NCBI GenBank assembly: GCA_902492545.1
Contig: CABULX010000015.1
Coordinates: forward strand, 1 to 25,711
Origin: an uncultured Collinsella sp.
GTDB lineage: Bacteria > Actinomycetota > Coriobacteriia > Coriobacteriales > Coriobacteriaceae
Length of the DNA stretch: 25,711 bases
Direction of reading: 5' to 3'
Shown: positions 23,360 through 25,711 of the stretch, piece after piece
Numbering within the stretch: position 1 is the first letter of the stretch
Layout: every line of letters begins with the position of its first letter
Translations under genes and position numbers: made by a program
Notes under the pieces: model-generated
The model's database searches: none
Told to the model about the DNA's origin: nothing
Seen by the model: the letters and a program-made list of their open reading frames with translations, nothing else

Positions 23360-23596
23360 GAATGTCGGGAAAGTCTGGATGGCATTGGGCACGAGCACCC
23401 AACACCCGTCGACTTTTCAAGGAACATGCGGGGCGAGCCCCGCTTGTGGAGTGTTATCTTACCACGTTCTGAAAGCGGACAGCTGTTCTATGCACGAGCT
23501 GTGAAGACCCCAATGTGCGCCGCACTTCGCACTTTTGCTACCGATCGCGTCACGTATATTTTCGCCAAGCAAAATTGACCCGTCGAAAGGACCGCC

Positions 23597-24031
23597 ATGG
23601 ATACCAAGCAGCAACTCGTCAATGCCCTCGCAGGCCTGGGCTCAACCATTACCGAAGCTATGGATGTCATCGAAGGCTTTGTCCCCTGCGGACATCCCGC
23701 CCTCACGGTATCGAACGCACTCGTCGCGCTGGACGCCGACGATGATGCAGCTCTCGCCCAGCAGCTTGAGACCGTCGAGGGCTTTATCGACCACGTGAGT
23801 GAGAACCGCGGCGTGGCCGCCTACCACGGCATCGAGGTAGAGCTCGCAGGTCCCAAGGCCGATCTGCTCGCAGCAATCCGCGAGGTAGGTACCCTTATGC
23901 AGACTGCAGGCGTCAAGAACACCCAGGTCAACGAGTGGGTCTACCGCAGTCTGGCAGCACTCGACAGCTCAGACGAAAAGGCAGCCGAGCAGCTCGCAGA
24001 AAGTCCCACCATTAAGGCCGAGCTTTTGTAA
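23597..24031 (+). CDS. Unknown host protein
   Basis: The 144-aa acidic, helical, soluble protein (MDTKQQLVNALAGLGSTITE...) contains repeated 'ALDADDDAALAQQL' (about 47-60) and 'ALDSSDEKAAEQLAES' (about 120-135) segments, which look like two copies of one motif. No family recognised. GAAAGGA lies 6 bp before ATG 23597. A TATATT at 23555-23560 is a possible -10 box, but the -35 is not clear. Codon use is less extreme in GC than the phage genes, as expected for host DNA. The gap from the tmRNA (23360-23596) holds little else that I can identify. Confidence 0.72.
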   Translation: MDTKQQLVNALAGLGSTITEAMDVIEGFVPCGHPALTVSNALVALDADDDAALAQQLETVEGFIDHVSENRGVAAYHGIEVELAGPKADLLAAIREVGTLMQTAGVKNTQVNEWVYRSLAALDSSDEKAAEQLAESPTIKAELL

Positions 24032-24040
24032 ATAGCAGAC

Positions 24041-24077
24041 GCGGGTCCCTTGGCGCATCGTCGTCCAAGAGGCCCGC
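24041..24077. terminator. Hairpin between convergent genes
   Basis: An imperfect 13-bp stem (gcgggtcccttgg 24041-24053 with ccaagaggcccgc 24065-24077, 11 Watson-Crick pairs plus one wobble) lies between the convergent ends of the unknown gene (+) and the toxin gene (-). There is no strong T-tract, so its strength as terminator is uncertain. Confidence 0.55.
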
Positions 24078-24089
24078 AAACAGTTCGCG

Positions 24090-24605
24090 TCAACCGATAG
24101 CCGCGCCGCCGCGTTCGGCCAAAGCAAGAATCGACATCATTTGGCGCGGGGTCTTCGCTGCAAGATCGGCATGTTCGAGCAGCTTGTGATCGTTGGTCAC
24201 TAAGTAATCGACCTGTGCGCGCTTGCACGCGGCGAGCACCAAGTTGTCCTCGTAATCGCGATGGAGCGTCAGATATTTGTCGGCTAGCCACAGATCGGAT
24301 GCGTCTGCACCCACGGCCGTAGCGTTTTCGGTCATGTTCCGAACAAACGCCAACGCCGCATCGCCAATTGCACGGGCAGATGCCTCGTCGAGCGCTCCCC
24401 CGCTGGCAAGAACGCTACGCTTCAGCTCGTGTTGGACAACGTACAGCACGTCCTTGGCGATATGCACCGGAAAGAACAGCAATGCCCCCGTCTCCGCCGC
24501 CTGCCCAATAAACGCACGCGCGGCAAGCGACTCGGCATGGTCGACGCAAAACGAATCAACCCATACGTTGGCGTCCACCATTATTTTGAGGGGAGCCCCG
24601 CTCAC
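24090..24605 (-). CDS. PIN-domain toxin of a type II toxin-antitoxin pair
   Basis: The 171-aa protein has the PIN ribonuclease layout: IMVDANVWVD with D11, DYEDNLVLAA with D120 and DYLVTNDHKLL with D139, the spaced acidic residues that bind metal in the active site. It would cut RNA when freed from its antitoxin. GTG 24605 overlaps the antitoxin stop (GTGA), which suggests coupled translation. An internal ATG at 24581 (MVDANVWVD) could be the true start and would give 163 aa. Confidence 0.82.
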   Translation of the reverse strand: MSGAPLKIMVDANVWVDSFCVDHAESLAARAFIGQAAETGALLFFPVHIAKDVLYVVQHELKRSVLASGGALDEASARAIGDAALAFVRNMTENATAVGADASDLWLADKYLTLHRDYEDNLVLAACKRAQVDYLVTNDHKLLEHADLAAKTPRQMMSILALAERGGAAIG

Positions 24606-24955
24606 AGGATCATCCCCTTTTGGCGATAGCGCTCGTCCATGGCTTCGGAATAGATTGTGTCCCAACCGCGATCGTCGGATACGGGCGACGTAGCGATGCC
24701 CAAATCTGCATAAAGCCGGTCTGCCGCTGCCCACGACGCGGCGAACGGAGTATCGGGCGCGACGGTCTGCTGCCGGTCGTCGACGGCCGCAAGCACTTCC
24801 TCGCACTGCCCGCCACCCTGCGCGACCTTGGCCACGACCTTTTTGATGAGCTCGGGCAGCGAGGCGCCCGAAAGCCGCAGCGCTTCCTCGGCGCGCTCTT
24901 TAACCGAGCGATCTACGCGAACATTCACCTGTGCCATGCTGCCAACGGTAGCCAT
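24602..24955 (-). CDS. RelB/DinJ-like antitoxin
   Basis: The 117-aa protein has a ribbon-helix-helix start (about 7-45: MAQVNVRVDRSVKERAEEAL, LSGASLPELIKKVVAKVAQ), typical of RelB/DinJ antitoxins that bind their own operator. The C-terminal part (about 60-117) should neutralise the PIN toxin encoded next. ATG 24955 is chosen because AAGGTGAGG lies just upstream; ATG 24937 is an alternative. RelB-type antitoxins more often pair with RelE-fold toxins, so the PIN pairing is a slightly mixed arrangement. Confidence 0.8.
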   Translation of the reverse strand: MATVGSMAQVNVRVDRSVKERAEEALRLSGASLPELIKKVVAKVAQGGGQCEEVLAAVDDRQQTVAPDTPFAASWAAADRLYADLGIATSPVSDDRGWDTIYSEAMDERYRQKGMIL

Positions 24956-24978
24956 CTCAACCTCACCTTCAGCATTTA

Positions 24979-24991
24979 CTAGCATTGCTAG
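24979..24991. promoter_or_regulatory. Palindromic operator of the toxin-antitoxin operon
   Basis: ctagca-t-tgctag is a perfect 6-bp inverted repeat between the promoter -10 box and the antitoxin start. The place and size suit a ribbon-helix-helix antitoxin operator for autorepression. Confidence 0.6.
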
Positions 24992-24995
24992 CACG

Positions 24996-25024
24996 AGCAT
25001 ATATCCGAGCTAACATATCGTCAA
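24996..25024 (-). promoter_or_regulatory. Promoter of the toxin-antitoxin operon
   Basis: On the minus strand, TTGACG (25024-25019) and TATGCT (25001-24996) are separated by 17 bp, a good match to a housekeeping sigma promoter. It lies about 40 bp upstream of the antitoxin start. Confidence 0.6.
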
Positions 25025-25028
25025 ACAA

Positions 25029-25075
25029 AAGAAGGCCTGCACCCTGACGGCTGCGGTGCCGCCCGAATGCAGGCC
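25029..25075 (-). terminator. Terminator of the P-type ATPase gene
   Basis: On the minus strand, ggcctgca (25075-25068) pairs with tgcaggcc (25041-25034), enclosing a GC-rich inner loop, followed by ttcttttg. It lies 20 bp after the ATPase stop and just before the toxin-antitoxin promoter. Confidence 0.8.
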
Positions 25076-25094
25076 ATATACTCAATCGAAAACG

Positions 25095-25711
25095 CTAACG
25101 CAGGTACGCCTTTGCGTTGCCCAGGCTGTAGGCGATCGTTGAGCCGTTGTGCAGCAGTGACGACGTCTGCGGAGTGATCATGCCGGTAATACCCAATGCC
25201 AACAGCGCCGAGTTGGTGAGCATCACCTTGGAATACGAACTCGTCAGACGGTCGATAAGCCCCTGGCTCATGCGGCGTAGACGCACGATTGCGGCGAGAT
25301 CCGTGTCAGTCAGGATGATATCGGCGACCTCCTTGGCGATGTCGCTTCCGCCACCCATGGCCAGACCCACATCGGCCAGGCCCAGCGCCGGTGAGTCGTT
25401 GACGCCGTCGCCCACCATGGCAACATGGCGCCCCTCGCTCTTAATGCGCTCCACATAGGCGTACTTGTCCTCGGGCAGCAGCTCGGCCTTAAACTCGTCG
25501 ACCCCTGCCTCTCGCGCAATGCGCTCGGCCGTGCGCTCCGAATCGCCCGTAAGCATAACGACATGCTTGACGCCCAGCGCATGCAGGTCGGCAATGGCCT
25601 CGCACACGCCGGGCTTGAGCGGATCCTCGATGCCGAGCACGCCCACGACCGTGCCGTCGACCGCCAGGTACAGCGGCGACAAGCCCTGCATCTGGGACTC
25701 GATGCGCTCCT
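25095..25711 (-). CDS. Heavy-metal P1B-type ATPase, C-terminal part (partial)
   Basis: About 205 residues of an export or uptake pump for transition metals are visible; the gene runs off the right edge. Motifs: LTGDSERTAERIA (the TGD of the P-domain), PEDKYAYVERIKSEGRHVAM, and MVGDGVNDSPALGLADVGLA (hinge motif with the magnesium-binding GDGVNDSPAL). After these come AMGGGSDIAKEVADIILTD and the last two membrane helices (SALLALGITGM and HNGSTIAYSLGNA). The HNGST in the last helix may define the metal subclass, but I cannot name the metal. The DKTG phosphorylation site lies outside the window. Confidence 0.93.
   Translation of the reverse strand, partial: ERIESQMQGLSPLYLAVDGTVVGVLGIEDPLKPGVCEAIADLHALGVKHVVMLTGDSERTAERIAREAGVDEFKAELLPEDKYAYVERIKSEGRHVAMVGDGVNDSPALGLADVGLAMGGGSDIAKEVADIILTDTDLAAIVRLRRMSQGLIDRLTSSYSKVMLTNSALLALGITGMITPQTSSLLHNGSTIAYSLGNAKAYLR

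Noticed and set aside
23276..23578. Open frames over the tmRNA 5' region
   Set aside because: The region folds as the tmRNA and the frames have no protein-like pattern.
24277..24693. Plus-strand frame opposite the PIN toxin
   Set aside because: The minus strand encodes clear PIN and antitoxin motifs, while this frame is Ser/Arg/Ala-rich with no motif.

Overview
The window is the late (structural, host-recognition and lysis) half of a tailed temperate phage inserted in a high-GC bacterial chromosome, followed by a short stretch of host DNA. Codon use is strongly GC-rich throughout. The host segment carries a tmRNA gene, a RelB/PIN toxin-antitoxin pair and a heavy-metal P-type ATPase. An actinobacterial host, perhaps a gut Coriobacteriia (Collinsella/Eggerthella-like), fits the base composition and gene style, but that is an inference without a database search. 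Integrase, repressor and replication genes are not in the window and should lie to the left.

Layout: 1-103 is a tandem-repeat edge and the end of an upstream gene. 133-5203 is the packaging and portal block: small and large terminase, portal, a minor capsid (MuF-like) protein with a C-terminal JAB-like domain, and a tiny overlapping gene. After a terminator, 5404-9163 holds scaffold, major capsid, a small Lys/Pro-rich protein, head-tail connector, three minor capsid/head-completion proteins and a tail tube protein with an Ig-like tail. After a second terminator, 9272-16386 is the tail block: two tail-assembly proteins, tape measure, distal tail protein and tail-associated protein. This order is typical of a siphovirus with a long non-contractile tail.

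16408-20940 is the host-recognition region. Its centre is a complete diversity-generating retroelement (DGR) in the order target gene (17647-18555), avd (18660-19130), template repeat TR (19154-19282), reverse transcriptase (19495-20676). Aligning the 129-bp TR to the variable repeat VR at the 3' end of the target gene (18416-18544) gives 13 mismatches, and every one falls on an adenine of the TR. That is the signature of adenine-specific mutagenic retrohoming. The target ends in a C-type-lectin-like fold with WWLRS and VRPRPGF motifs. The phage therefore probably diversifies the tip of its receptor-binding apparatus. The spacer between TR and RT can fold, and the RT gene contains a run of nine G.

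21027-22890 is the lysis cassette: two small membrane proteins (holin candidates), an amidase endolysin with an SH3-like domain, and a small membrane or lipoprotein. It ends at a terminator only about 70 bp from the 3' end of a host tmRNA gene (22996-23359, minus strand), which is therefore the likely attachment site. Beyond it lie host genes: an unknown 144-aa protein, the toxin-antitoxin pair with a readable promoter and operator, and the 3' part of the P-type ATPase.
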